Positions 28,107 through 37,803 of a DNA stretch of 64,000 nucleotides are shown here, piece by piece (position 1 is the first letter of the stretch; each line of letters opens with the position of its first letter). The notes under the pieces were generated by a model. That model was not told the origin of the DNA. It did not search any database and saw nothing but the letters and a program-made list of their open reading frames with translations. The position numbers and the translations under genes are program-made. The DNA lies in contig JBGSHS010000197.1 of NCBI GenBank assembly GCA_041752115.1, positions 1 to 64,000 of the forward strand, in the 5' to 3' direction. This DNA comes from JAJRVM01 sp041752115. GTDB lineage: Bacteria > Planctomycetota > Planctomycetia > Pirellulales > Pirellulaceae.

Positions 28107-29294
28107 TCAGGCTCTTAATCGTCTGGCAAACGGATACAAGGCTGAGTACATATGTCCGGCCGTATACCGCTTGGCCGGGTCTTTGGAGAGCGCTCGATCA
28201 ATCACCTGAGCCAACTCTCCGGGCACGTCAGGACGCCGATGATGAAGTGGTACGGGCGGGGTATCCAAGACCGTGCGACAGACGTCATAGATGCTGCGAG
28301 AGGATCCGAAATCGTACGGGTATTCACCTGCCAGAAAGTAGTAGAGCGTCGCCCCGGCAGCATAGATATCGCAGGGTGCCTTGGCATAGCGGGAGTTGGA
28401 GAACTGTTCCGGCGCCATGAACGTCAATGTGCCACGCGTTTCGCCATCGGATGTCATCGCGCTGAATCCAGCTGTCTCCACATATTTCGCCAGCCCGAAA
28501 TCGGCCAGCTTGGTGCGCAGTTTCCTCTCCGCTCGGCTGACCAGCACGTTCTGCGGTTTGATGTCGCGATGCACCAGCCCTTGGTCATGGGTGTACTTCA
28601 GCGCTTCGAGAACCTGGCAGATGATGCCGCAGCAGTAGGCCTGTTGTACGTCGGCCGGGTGCTCAGCCAGGTACTCACGCAAATCGATCGTCTCGACGTA
28701 TTCCATCGCGAGGAAGATCTGTCCGGCTGCCATACCCATTTCGTAGAATTCGACAATGCGCTTGTGCTTGAGTTGGCTCAGGACGCTCGCTTCCCGCAGA
28801 AACAGTTGAGTTGCTGCCGAAGATGCCTGTTGAGTGGTCGACACGATCTTCAGTGCGACCCGCCGCCGCGTCCCCTTCTGCACCGCCTCGTACACCACGC
28901 CCATTCCCCCTCGACCGATTTCCCGGCGCATCTCGTAGCCAGGGACGTCGATCAGCTGTGTATCGACCGCGGGAGGATCGCTGTCTTCTGCGGCAGTTCG
29001 GTACGAGGTTGGAGGAAGTGCGAGCGTGGGAGTCGGGTGTGCTGCCCCGTCTGTTTCCGCCGGCAACGCCGGTGGTTTGCTGGCAGGTGAGATGTCGGGT
29101 TTCTTCAACCGTTGGATGGCCTGATCTGCCGCCCGGCAGTCACTCAAATACGATTGAATCTCGTCCTCGCATTCCGGGTGCCGACGCAGCAATTCCTCAT
29201 AGTCGACCGCTTCTCCGCGATCTTCGCGGCGAAGGCAGTCGGCCAGAATCTCATCCACTTTCTGTTGGGAGCTTTGGTCAGGATCTGGTTTCAT
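28107..29294 (-). CDS. Soluble Ser/Thr protein kinase
   Basis: 395 residues from the ATG at 29292-29294, chosen because it starts the helical domain MKPDPDQSSQQKVDEILADC seen in planctomycete kinases; the frame is open upstream but without homology. The kinase domain (about 130-390) has IGRGGMGVVYEA, VALKIV, HRDIKPQNVL and DFGLAKY, all canonical. There is no membrane segment and no C-terminal extension beyond the kinase fold, so it is cytoplasmic. Not in an obvious operon; substrates unknown. Confidence 0.87.
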   Translation of the reverse strand: MKPDPDQSSQQKVDEILADCLRREDRGEAVDYEELLRRHPECEDEIQSYLSDCRAADQAIQRLKKPDISPASKPPALPAETDGAAHPTPTLALPPTSYRTAAEDSDPPAVDTQLIDVPGYEMRREIGRGGMGVVYEAVQKGTRRRVALKIVSTTQQASSAATQLFLREASVLSQLKHKRIVEFYEMGMAAGQIFLAMEYVETIDLREYLAEHPADVQQAYCCGIICQVLEALKYTHDQGLVHRDIKPQNVLVSRAERKLRTKLADFGLAKYVETAGFSAMTSDGETRGTLTFMAPEQFSNSRYAKAPCDIYAAGATLYYFLAGEYPYDFGSSRSIYDVCRTVLDTPPVPLHHRRPDVPGELAQVIDRALSKDPAKRYTAGHMYSALYPFARRLRA

Positions 29295-29619
29295 GACGTG
29301 AGTCCAGTGAATCGACCGCAGATACGAGCCTGATGCAACGATTGTGATTCGGTGGCGTGCCGCTGACAGGGACAACCGACGAAATGCCCTCTGGCGAACG
29401 AAGTCCACAGGGAGGACAGTCGAGCGGGACACGAGCCGCGTCGAGCAATTATGGCAGTTTGAGTCGGCACTGGAAACTCGCCGTTCCCTGGTGATCGGGT
29501 ATGTCATCATTCGTCGTATCAAGCAGCTGTTGCCGCATTGCGCACGGTCATTGAGTTGAACATGCACCGCCTTGGGCCTCGGCACCTGCCGGACCCCTTG
29601 GCGATACAACTCGCCGCAG
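29295..29619. other. Spacer without a recognisable gene
   Basis: Lies between two minus-strand genes, upstream of the soluble kinase. It presumably holds that gene's promoter; nothing distinct is visible. Confidence 0.35.
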
Positions 29620-31506
29620 TCAGTTTCCCGCCCCGCCGGTGTCGTTGGTCGAGGAGGGGGCGAGTCGCAGTGAGAACCCCCAGCCGCCACCACCTTGAGT
29701 TACTTCGACCAGAATCGCGTTGTTTCCTTTGTTCAACTTGACATCTGTCTGAAAACCATCGGCTGCTACGACCTGCATGCCTGGCTTGTCGAGTACGAGA
29801 CGGTCGTTGAGCCAGATTCGCAGTCCATCGTCGGCACCAGCGAGCAGACGCATCGACTTTTCAGTGTCCGATGCAACGGAAGCGAGCGCGTAGGCAACCG
29901 AGTTGCCCCGTAGCCCATAAGCCTCATTGAAATCAAACGACCAGTGCATGTTATCGTCCTGGTGTCGGTAGCGGTGCAATCGGGACTTGCGCAATACTGC
30001 CACCAGTGTCGCACGCTGCTCGTCGGTGAGCAGAGGAGAAGTCGGTGGATTGAGCCACTGCCAAGGCTCGTTGGCGATGCGCCAGGCATGGATGAATTCG
30101 TCTGGCTGGCGCAAGTCCCCGTCGCGCACCGACATGCGATTGCAGTGTTGGTCGAAGAGCACGAGCTCCACATTGCCCCGTCCACCGCACTTCGACCACA
30201 ACAGCTCCTGACGCACTCGGAGGATCTTCGTCCGGGCGTTGTCGAATTCTCGATAATAGACCTGTTCCACGTCTTGACCAGCGGCTCCCACCAGGGCGAT
30301 CCCCAGCGGAGCTTCGAAGACGAATTCCTTCTTGCCCCAGTCGACCCGGATTTTCGGGGCCGGGGCGGTGTGATGCTCCGTGGCATCCGGCTGAAACCAG
30401 AGGTGATGGGCCAGCTGTACGGCGAAGTACTTCCAGAATCTCGCGACCTCGTTGTCAGGAAATGCATAGGGTTGAGGGGAATACTTCGATGGTGGCTCGA
30501 GCGAGCTGAATCGCCGGTTGAAGAAGTCGAAGCCGCGCGACATGATGCAGTGCGGGTCCGGGCTATGCGGAAGATCGAAGGTGTGTCCCATTTCATGCAG
30601 TGCCGCGCCGAGCGTGGTGGAAGCCAGGCCCCAGACGACGCTGCGATCCACGCTGTCGTCGTGGACCCGAGTCGCGTTGATGGGCGTCGTATCGGAGAAT
30701 ACTCGGGCGACATCCTGTACGCTGTCTGGCCAGCTGAACAAGCTGCCGGATCCGAATAAGCCCATGCCACCTCCTCCCAGCGCCGTGTGGGCTTTGAGTT
30801 CTCCCGCCGCCGTCTTCTCCGTGAACGCCATGAGGACCAGATTCTTGTTGAACTGCATCGGAAACTGGTTGTCGATCCAGCCGTAGAGCGTGCCATACAT
30901 ATCGAATCCATCGGCCTGGAATTCTGCGCGGGTTCGCGGATGCTTGACCAGATGGACTCGGACCTTGCCTTCGTCATCCAGATCGAGTTTGAATGTCTTG
31001 CGGCCCAGTCCCTGTTCGGCCAGGGCCTCGGCCGAAAAGGTCTGCAGCAGCTTGGCGGCAGTGTCGAGTTTGTCACGGAAATTCTGCGGATCGTCATCGC
31101 GCTGCGTGATATAGCTCGAATCCCCATCGTTGGCCGTCACGTAGACGACGTTGACTTGATAGGGCGTCGTCATCGGCCGATAGTGCAATGACAGCCGTGT
31201 TGATTCCGAGCCCGCGCTGAGAATCAGACGATTCTCGCCGGGCACTAGCTCGACCAGTACGACGAAGCGATTGCGCACGACCGCCACCTGGTTGGTACCA
31301 GCCGGCCGCTCATTGTCACGGTTGACGACGCGCAGCGTTGCACCATCAGGTGCCGTGCCCCGCAACAGGGCCAGCGGATAACGCAGGGTCTCACCTTCCA
31401 CCACGTTGTCAATCGTGACGGCAGCGTGGGCAAGACCACACAGCCATACGAGGCTGACGATAAGCGCGAGAACGGTTGTTAGGAATCCGTGAGGGCTCTG
31501 TGTCAC
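29620..31506 (-). CDS. Exported zinc metallopeptidase, ZMP1-like (PF12044 type)
   Basis: 628 residues from a GTG preceded by GAGG. A Sec signal peptide (LTTVLALIVSLVWLCGLAHA) and an Ig-like N-terminal region lead to a long catalytic region with LGAALHEMGHTFDLPHSPDP, a HExxH zinc site followed by a third His. The overall layout resembles the 'putative metallopeptidase' family of fungal ZMP1. The last 150 residues form a beta-sandwich, possibly ligand-binding, with DNMHWSFDFNEAYGLRG and DGLRIWLNDRLVL. Probably extracytoplasmic. Not known to be linked to its neighbours. Confidence 0.75.
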   Translation of the reverse strand: MTQSPHGFLTTVLALIVSLVWLCGLAHAAVTIDNVVEGETLRYPLALLRGTAPDGATLRVVNRDNERPAGTNQVAVVRNRFVVLVELVPGENRLILSAGSESTRLSLHYRPMTTPYQVNVVYVTANDGDSSYITQRDDDPQNFRDKLDTAAKLLQTFSAEALAEQGLGRKTFKLDLDDEGKVRVHLVKHPRTRAEFQADGFDMYGTLYGWIDNQFPMQFNKNLVLMAFTEKTAAGELKAHTALGGGGMGLFGSGSLFSWPDSVQDVARVFSDTTPINATRVHDDSVDRSVVWGLASTTLGAALHEMGHTFDLPHSPDPHCIMSRGFDFFNRRFSSLEPPSKYSPQPYAFPDNEVARFWKYFAVQLAHHLWFQPDATEHHTAPAPKIRVDWGKKEFVFEAPLGIALVGAAGQDVEQVYYREFDNARTKILRVRQELLWSKCGGRGNVELVLFDQHCNRMSVRDGDLRQPDEFIHAWRIANEPWQWLNPPTSPLLTDEQRATLVAVLRKSRLHRYRHQDDNMHWSFDFNEAYGLRGNSVAYALASVASDTEKSMRLLAGADDGLRIWLNDRLVLDKPGMQVVAADGFQTDVKLNKGNNAILVEVTQGGGGWGFSLRLAPSSTNDTGGAGN

Positions 31507-31672
31507 TGGGAACCTCGTTGCCGTCGTTCATCTCATACGTGTCGTTCCGACGTTCTCCTGCGCGTATCGTCGGAGTGCGAAGGACATTTACCAAACGGAG
31601 GGCGGCCGTTCACGCATCGCAAAACCTGCCACCGTGACTGCTGCGACAATCGCTCCCAAGACTCCTCAAGGG

Positions 31673-33979
31673 TTACTTCTGAATCTCGCAGTCCGGTAGT
31701 GCCTTCTGAAGACTGCTCACGCCTGAATCAGTCACCGAGGTGCTGTAGAGACGGAGTGTCCGCAGTCGCGTCATGCCCTTCAAGTGCTCCAAGCCCGCAT
31801 CGGTGACACCCGGGAGTCTGCTCAAGTCCAAAGACTCGAGTTTCTCCAGTCTCTTGAGAAAAACAAGTCCAGAATCATTGATCCCAGTCACATTTACGTC
31901 AAGTATCTTCAGGTTGTCAATCGCAGCGATGTGCTCTAGGTCTTGATCAGCAAGATTCGCAAAATCGAGACGCAAAAATTCCAGTTGAGTCAATCGTGAC
32001 AGAGACATGTACCCTTCGTGTGTCAACCTGAGGCCTGAGCCAAAGAGGGTGCGCAAACTCAAGTTATTTCGCAAGTGCTCGAAGCCTGTACCGCTGATTG
32101 CCGTCCCGGAAACAAAGAGTGTCTTCAAATCGCCTAGACCGGCAAGATTTCCTAAGTCGTCGTCCGTGAGTTGCCTCATGATTTCTCCGGAATCAAAACT
32201 AACGGTGGTCACGGTGTACGATTCGAGCGGGAGAGCGTTCAATTCTCGGATCGCTCCGGGCACTTCTGCAATTTCGATGGATCCTCCTTGAGAAAGGACC
32301 CACTGTGCCACCTCGACATTGGCATCACCCATCATCACTACCTGCCGCTTTCCCTCCAAGATGGAGATGCGACGATTGTCGACTTCCCGTCCATCAAGCC
32401 TGAGTAGCAGCGTATGTTCACCTGGTGGAAGTGGAATCGCTTCGGTCAGCTCCTTTGCTAAGAATTCATTTCCGTCAATAATTACCATTGCTTTTGCACG
32501 ATCGCATGTCAGCTCGATCTTCAGGTAGCCATGCGTTTGTTCCGAAGCGGGCAACCAGTGTGCGGAAACCACCTTCTGGCCACCCGAGGCGATGTGGAAA
32601 TCCTGAGCAAACACTTCCGTGCCCGCTTGCATCAACCGCAGCCGGTGTTCACCCGGGGCAACTGCAATCGTGATTTTCGGTTCACCTGGGCGTTCGATCT
32701 CAATTCGGCCTTTGCCATCGAGCACCTGGACCACGCAGTTCGGATCGAACAATTCCACCACCAGCGTTCCGTCTTTCGTCTGCAGACGCAGTACGATGCC
32801 CAGCAGCACGAGGAAACAGAACCCGGCAACGCCGGCCGCCACACCAAACTTCTGCCAATCGCTGGAGACTGCCCAATGAGCTGCCTTGGCGCCCACCGGC
32901 CGGGTGCGCGAGCGTTGCGCGGCCAGTGAAGCCAATTGGGCCAACGGGTGCTCGTGCAAGGCGGGCGGTTCGGCAGTTGGCCTGTTCGTCAACTCTGATG
33001 TGGGGGCGTTGGTTTCCGGCGCTGCTTTGGCACGCTCCAGGAACCCGGTCAAGGCCGTGGCCAACTCGGTCATGTCGGTGAAGCGTGTTTCCCGTTTCTT
33101 GGCCATGGCTCGACGACAGATCGCCGCCAGCTCTGGGCTCACGTCCGGCCGATGCTCTTCCAAAGCGTGGGGTTCACTGGTGAGGATCTGGCCGGCAACG
33201 GCCATCGGCGGCCCTGAGAATGGAAGTCGGCCGGAGAGCAGTTGGTACAGCATGGCTCCCAGGCTGTAGACGTCACACTGCGGCCCGATTTCCTCTGTGC
33301 GGCCCAAGACTTGCTCCGGAGACATGTAGGCCGGTGTGCCCAGCAACGCACCTGGGTGAGTTAGCTGGCTCGATTCGTCCCCTCCACGCCGTGCCAGACC
33401 GAAATCGGTCACGATCGGCTCTTGACGCCCATCAATCATCACGTTGGAGGGCTTCAGATCCCGGTGTACAATGCCCTTGCGATGCGCTTCTGCCAGCGCT
33501 GACGCCAGTTTGCGGATCAATAGGACTGCCTGCCGTTCCGGCATCGGTTTGTCGTGCCGAATGAAGTCGGACAACTTGCCTCCTTCAATGTAAGCCATCG
33601 TCAGGTACGGCATGCCTTGGATTTCTCCCACATCGTAAATCGGACAGATGTTGGGATGATTCAGTGTGGCGGCCGCACGTGCCTCTCGGTAGAACCGCGT
33701 CACAAGCTGTTGCCGATCTTGAGCCGCGAAGTTCGGTACCTTCAGCGCCACATCTCGCTCCAACTGTGTGTCGCGCGCCAGATAGACCGCTCCCATACCT
33801 CCGGCACCCAGCTTGCGGACAATCCGATAGCGGCCGAAGTCGGCCGGAGGCATAGTATCGGTCATGTCGGCAGTTCGTGCCTGTGTGGCACGAGCCGACT
33901 CGCCCTCTACGGTGTCTTGGCGAAGAGGATGGGGAAGTGGCTCTGACTGCCGTTCTGCATTGGGGCGGGGATCATCCAT
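31673..33979 (-). CDS. Ser/Thr protein kinase with membrane anchor and leucine-rich repeats
   Basis: 768 residues. The kinase domain (about 50-310) has LGAGGMGAVYLA, VALKV, HRDLKPSNVM and DFGLARR. A Pro/Ala-rich juxtamembrane segment leads to one membrane helix (about 380-402, VAAGVAGFCFLVLLGIVLRL). The outer part begins with a PEGA-like region (LVVELFDPNCVVQVLDGKGR; PPGEHTLLLRLDGREV) and ends with five or so leucine-rich repeats (LRTLFGSGLRLTHEGYMSL; LESLDLSRLPGVTDAGLEHL). This is a transmembrane receptor-kinase layout, with LRRs as possible ligand sensor. The start at 33979 has no clear ribosome site; Met39 is an alternative. Confidence 0.87.
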   Translation of the reverse strand: MDDPRPNAERQSEPLPHPLRQDTVEGESARATQARTADMTDTMPPADFGRYRIVRKLGAGGMGAVYLARDTQLERDVALKVPNFAAQDRQQLVTRFYREARAAATLNHPNICPIYDVGEIQGMPYLTMAYIEGGKLSDFIRHDKPMPERQAVLLIRKLASALAEAHRKGIVHRDLKPSNVMIDGRQEPIVTDFGLARRGGDESSQLTHPGALLGTPAYMSPEQVLGRTEEIGPQCDVYSLGAMLYQLLSGRLPFSGPPMAVAGQILTSEPHALEEHRPDVSPELAAICRRAMAKKRETRFTDMTELATALTGFLERAKAAPETNAPTSELTNRPTAEPPALHEHPLAQLASLAAQRSRTRPVGAKAAHWAVSSDWQKFGVAAGVAGFCFLVLLGIVLRLQTKDGTLVVELFDPNCVVQVLDGKGRIEIERPGEPKITIAVAPGEHRLRLMQAGTEVFAQDFHIASGGQKVVSAHWLPASEQTHGYLKIELTCDRAKAMVIIDGNEFLAKELTEAIPLPPGEHTLLLRLDGREVDNRRISILEGKRQVVMMGDANVEVAQWVLSQGGSIEIAEVPGAIRELNALPLESYTVTTVSFDSGEIMRQLTDDDLGNLAGLGDLKTLFVSGTAISGTGFEHLRNNLSLRTLFGSGLRLTHEGYMSLSRLTQLEFLRLDFANLADQDLEHIAAIDNLKILDVNVTGINDSGLVFLKRLEKLESLDLSRLPGVTDAGLEHLKGMTRLRTLRLYSTSVTDSGVSSLQKALPDCEIQK

Positions 33980-34486
33980 GTGGCGTGCTTCGGTCGTTTC
34001 GCAGTGAGTTGTCAGTTCTACTCGGCCGCAGCGATTGTCAGAATGACGTTATCGGCTGATGAGGCAAGCCTGTCGAGCTGCCCGGCGGATGTCTCGCAAA
34101 GCCAGACAACGAGAGCGAGTGGCTCCTGTCCACTTCACCGCGGTCTAGACGGAAGACGGAACGCCGCGAATCCAGGACGCCGTGTCAACTCGATTGCCCC
34201 AGTATATCATTCGTCTGGGTGAGTCGGTATAGGCTAAGCAGAACGGGAAACGCAGCTCCTTGAGCGTTTCCAGAGATGGGCTGCTGCCGGGTGGTCCTAT
34301 GGCGGTTGTTTTCCCAGGAACCGACGATGGTCAACCATTCGCGGCCAGGTGGAGTAACCGTGTCGCATGCCGTCCTTGTTCCCGCAGCAGCGGTCTCGAC
34401 TTGGTCGAACGCCGCGATCGAGTATCAACGGGGCGCGCGATCGTGCCGCGTTGGACGTACCTTACGCCGCGGACTATCGGGCCGCA
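33980..34486. other. Spacer without a recognisable gene
   Basis: Holds the upstream region of the LRR kinase on the minus strand and the 3' flank of the sialidase-like gene. No repeat or RNA signature was recognised. Confidence 0.35.
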
Positions 34487-35779
34487 TTACCAGCGGATGC
34501 GGGCGAGGAAGAGGGCACCGAGGGCGCCACGCTGTCGAGCGGCATCGTCCCAGATCCCTTCGGCGACGGTGACCCACGATTCCTGGGCCGTGATGCCAGT
34601 TGCGCCGAAGTTGCCCAACGTGGCTCCACGTTCGGGAATCAGGATCCGCTCGCTGGAGCGGATCACGCAGAGTCGCTGCGGATCAACCTGCGCAATGAAG
34701 AGCGGCGCTCGATGCCGGAAGATGTGGTCGTTGCCAGCCCCTTTGCGCGTGTAGATCAGGAACAGGCCGCTGTCGTAAGCCAGCCAGTGCTGCTGGGTAT
34801 TGTAGGATCCCAATTCCTGCCCATCATCAAACTGCCACGGCTTGATTTCCGAATAGTTCAGGCCATCATCACTGACCGCCACATAGCCGGCCAGATCGTT
34901 GCGCAGCGTGAGGAAGTACCGATTCTGGAACTTGACCAGGGATGGTTCGCACAGCCCGCGCACCACCGGGTGACGGAGGATCGTACCGTGTCGCACGTAT
35001 CGCAGTTGCGTGCCGTTGAGTCGGCAATGGGCGACCGTCACTTCGAAGGGCGACTCGGCCGTTCTTCCGATATAGAGCGGCACCAGAAGATGGTCTTCGT
35101 CCGCTTGCTCGCTCGAGGTGGCGAGGGCTGGATCGCACAGGAATTGCGCACACGCACAGCGGGCGTATGCGAACGCTTCATCTTCCGGCATCTCCAGTCG
35201 CTGCCAGGTCGTCCATTTCTCGGCGGTAGGGTCGAACAGGGCGTACGCGGTCTGGTTGGCACGCGGCTGATCTTCGAGTTGTCGGCCGTCGTCGCTGTAA
35301 CGCACCTGGGCTCCGATCGCGATCACTCGACCTGCCCGGGGCGCCCAGCAGGGAGTGACGTCGGCGACAGCCACGGTGACGTTGCCATCACGCTGCCAAT
35401 CCAGTTCGGCAGGCAGAACAGGCGGAGTCCAGGTGCGTCCCAGATCGCGCGACAGCATGAAATGCACGCCCGAGTAGAAATCGGATACGTGCAGATGCTT
35501 CTGAAGGGTCATGACAACAACCGGCGGCGCTCCGTCACCAGCGATGTTCCCAGCGGCCGCTACCCGCGGATGGAACCAGAGAAACTCGCCATCATCGTGC
35601 TGCAAGACAGTCTCCAGCTGAGTCTGGTACTCCAGTGGAGCCAACGCACGTGGTGCCGTCTCTTGCCCGACGGCGGATTCCGGCGCGACCGGATCGGGGC
35701 CGATCCAGAGCACGATCAGACACAAGACTTGCGCGGATGTCTGCCGCAGAATTCGCCCAGGTGAGTGCCAGTTGTTCAT
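34487..35779 (-). CDS. Exported sialidase-like (BNR/Asp-box) protein
   Basis: 430 residues with an N-terminal signal segment (VLCLIVLWIGPDPVAPESAVG) and a GAGGT ribosome site. An Asp-box, SRDLGRTW, and repeated blade motifs such as YVAVSDDGLNYSEI and HWLAYDSGLFLIYTRKG indicate a six-bladed propeller of the sialidase superfamily. The Arg triad of true sialidases cannot be assigned by eye, so a carbohydrate-binding or other hydrolase role is equally possible. Similar exported propeller proteins are abundant in planctomycetes that degrade sulfated polysaccharides. Single gene. Confidence 0.75.
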   Translation of the reverse strand: MNNWHSPGRILRQTSAQVLCLIVLWIGPDPVAPESAVGQETAPRALAPLEYQTQLETVLQHDDGEFLWFHPRVAAAGNIAGDGAPPVVVMTLQKHLHVSDFYSGVHFMLSRDLGRTWTPPVLPAELDWQRDGNVTVAVADVTPCWAPRAGRVIAIGAQVRYSDDGRQLEDQPRANQTAYALFDPTAEKWTTWQRLEMPEDEAFAYARCACAQFLCDPALATSSEQADEDHLLVPLYIGRTAESPFEVTVAHCRLNGTQLRYVRHGTILRHPVVRGLCEPSLVKFQNRYFLTLRNDLAGYVAVSDDGLNYSEIKPWQFDDGQELGSYNTQQHWLAYDSGLFLIYTRKGAGNDHIFRHRAPLFIAQVDPQRLCVIRSSERILIPERGATLGNFGATGITAQESWVTVAEGIWDDAARQRGALGALFLARIRW

Positions 35780-35820
35780 CAGTTACCTCGTCGTCGAGTT
35801 GAATGAGCCGTCTGCCACTT

Positions 35821-35914
35821 GTAGCACGCACTTCAGTGCGTGACACCCTGTCCCCGACACTGCGATCAGCGAAGGTCTAGCCCCGCTTCGGTCGCGGACT
35901 GAAGTCCGCGCTAC
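35821..35914. repeat. Inverted pair of REP-like palindromes (REPIN-like)
   Basis: Copy one, at 35821-35845, contains ACGCACTTCAGTGCGT; copy two, at 35891-35914, contains GCGGACTGAAGTCCGC, which on the opposite strand reads as GTAGCGCGGACTTCAGTCCG. Each is a 7-base palindromic stem around TC/GA, flanked by GTAGC. The two lie head to head 45 bases apart, the arrangement of REPINs. They occupy the divergent spacer between the sialidase-like and ceramidase-like genes. Confidence 0.75.
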
Positions 35915-36020
35915 GGTTGCCAAGGCCCTTGTACGCTTGTGATAATGATACTACTCAAGAGCGGCTTGTGCATCCGGGACGGGCAACACGCTGGTAACGA
36001 ACTGTGTGAGGAGTGAAATC

Positions 36021-37424
36021 ATGTTGTCTTCAGGCAGATCGCCTTGGACCCTCGTGGTGCTGTTGATGTCGGCTGCTACCATCTTCGACACACACTCGTC
36101 GACTGCAGGCGCGGACGATGCGGCAGCGCCGTTCCGCCTGGCCACGTTTTCGGTCGATGTGACGATTCCGCTGGGACACCGATGTATGGGCGTCTTGCCT
36201 ACGAAGTCGCAGCGTGTTGCCGATCCGCTCTATGCACACGGCTTCGTCCTGCTCGGTCCCGATGCACCGCTCGTCCTCTGTGCGGTCGACTGGTGTGAGA
36301 TTCGCAACGGAGCGTACGACCAGTGGCGCGACGCGCTGGCCGAGGCGGCTGGCACGACTCGGCAGCGAGTCTTGGTCTGTGCACTGCACCAACACGACGC
36401 GCCGGTGGCCGACCTGGGAGCGGCTCAGCTCTTGGAGCAGGTTGATCTGAAGGGTGAACTGTACGACGACACGTTTCACGACGATGTTGTGCGGCGTGTG
36501 GCAGCGGCCTTAAGCGACGGGCTTCCCACTGCCCGGCCGGTCACGCACCTGGGAATGGGGGAAGCCACCGTCGATTCGGTGGCCTCTAACCGGCGGATCG
36601 TCTATCCGGACGGTCGCGTCACCTTTGATCGTGGCAGTCGGAGCGGCGCGGACGCTTTCTTTCGTGAGCATCCGGCCGGATTGATTGACCCACAGCTCAA
36701 GACGATCTCCTTCTGGGATGGCGACCAACCTCTACTGGCTCTGCATGCATATGCGACGCATCCGATGAGCTACTATGGTGCCGGTGAGGTCTCGTCCGAT
36801 TTTGTCGGACTCGCTCGCGACCGCCGCCAGCGCGACGACTTTGCCGTGAAGCAGATCTATGTGAGCGGGTGCAGCGGCGATGTCACGGCCGGCAAGCACA
36901 ACACAGGTTCTGTCGATGATCGATATGCCCTGCGCGATCGGATGTACGATGCGATGGTCAGAGCTTGGGACGGAACGCGACGAGTGCCGCTCGAACGTGT
37001 GACGTTCCGCCACGCCCCGCTGCAGCTGGAGTTCCATCCCGCGCCGGCACTGACCGAGTCGGCGCTGGACGAGTCGTTGCGCGATGCCAGCCAGACGGTG
37101 GAGAAACGGATTCTGGCGGCGATGGGGCTCTCCAGCCGGAGACGTGTGGCAGCTGGCCAGCCGATCGATCTGGTCTGTCTCGACTTCGGACCGGCCCAGA
37201 TCGTCCTGTTCCCCGGCGAATCGTTTGTCGGCTATCAGTTGATGGCGCAGCGCATGCGCCCCGATTCGTTCGTGTTGTCGATTGGCTATGGAGAATGTTG
37301 GCCGGGCTATATCCCTACGAACAGTGCGTTCGATGACGGCTTTCAGGACAACTGGTTGTGGGTCGCTCCCGGATCTGAAGACCGCCTGCGGTCGGCACTC
37401 GAGCAGGTGCTGCTGAACAAGTAG
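36021..37424 (+). CDS. Exported neutral-ceramidase-like protein
   Basis: 467 residues from ATG 36021, which follows GAGGAGTG; an in-frame GTG 15 bases earlier would be inside the ribosome site. A signal peptide is followed by FSVDVTIPLGHRCMGVL and LVCALHQHDAP, where the His pair matches the metal site of neutral/alkaline ceramidase N-terminal domains. VASNRRIVYPDGRV, YATHPMSYYG and SGCSGDVTAGKHN also match family landmarks. True ceramidases have about 650-700 residues and a C-terminal Ig-like domain, missing here, as in many planctomycete members whose substrates are unknown. Confidence 0.8.
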   Translation: MLSSGRSPWTLVVLLMSAATIFDTHSSTAGADDAAAPFRLATFSVDVTIPLGHRCMGVLPTKSQRVADPLYAHGFVLLGPDAPLVLCAVDWCEIRNGAYDQWRDALAEAAGTTRQRVLVCALHQHDAPVADLGAAQLLEQVDLKGELYDDTFHDDVVRRVAAALSDGLPTARPVTHLGMGEATVDSVASNRRIVYPDGRVTFDRGSRSGADAFFREHPAGLIDPQLKTISFWDGDQPLLALHAYATHPMSYYGAGEVSSDFVGLARDRRQRDDFAVKQIYVSGCSGDVTAGKHNTGSVDDRYALRDRMYDAMVRAWDGTRRVPLERVTFRHAPLQLEFHPAPALTESALDESLRDASQTVEKRILAAMGLSSRRRVAAGQPIDLVCLDFGPAQIVLFPGESFVGYQLMAQRMRPDSFVLSIGYGECWPGYIPTNSAFDDGFQDNWLWVAPGSEDRLRSALEQVLLNK

Positions 37425-37482
37425 TGGCGTAAGCGATACACACGCACTAAATCGCGTGCTGCGGCGTGGTCCTTACAAGCCA

Positions 37483-37803
37483 TCTGAACCGCCGAACATC
37501 GAACCAGGAATGTCCAATTCTCAAGGGGAAGAGAGGGACTTGGTGGGAAGCCGTCTGAGTTGCTCTTCGTCCTGGGACATGCTGCGGTTTTCGCAGCACG
37601 GAGGGGCCAGGACCGGAGGCCCGGCCCCGCGACTCATCAACCCTTGGCGCCTTGGCGTGAGCCTATTCTGCTTCCATACTCACGCCAAGGCGCAAAGGCG
37701 CGAAGAAAGCAGGTACGTTCCGGCCTCTTGCGCTTTCCGGAGTACTCTGCCCTCTGAACCGCAGAATATCGAACCAGGAATGTCCAATTATTAAGGGGAA
37801 GAG
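37483..37803 (+). repeat. Direct repeats of 51 bases flanking an inverted repeat pair
   Basis: Copies at 37483-37533 and 37753-37803 both begin TCTGAACCGC and contain ATCGAACCAGGAATGTCCAA followed by AAGGGGAAGAG, differing at only a few positions. The 219 bases between them include the CACGCCAAGGCGC inverted pair. The unit looks like a composite of two dispersed non-coding repeat families. Confidence 0.8.
37642..37707. repeat. Inverted pair of the CACGCCAAGGCGC element
   Basis: CCTTGGCGCCTTGGCGTGAG at 37642-37661 faces CTCACGCCAAGGCGCAAAGG at 37679-37698, which continues CGCGAAGAA to 37707. The same element occurs singly at 17731. The face-to-face arrangement with a short spacer resembles a REPIN. 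Confidence 0.8.

Noticed and set aside
29766..31127. 453-codon minus-strand frame in the metallopeptidase gene
   Set aside because: Overlaps the ZMP1-like gene in another frame with Ser/Arg/Thr-rich composition; the HExxH-bearing frame is the real one.
37483..37803. CRISPR-like array
   Set aside because: Only two direct copies, 270 bases apart, with no spacer series and no cas genes in the window.
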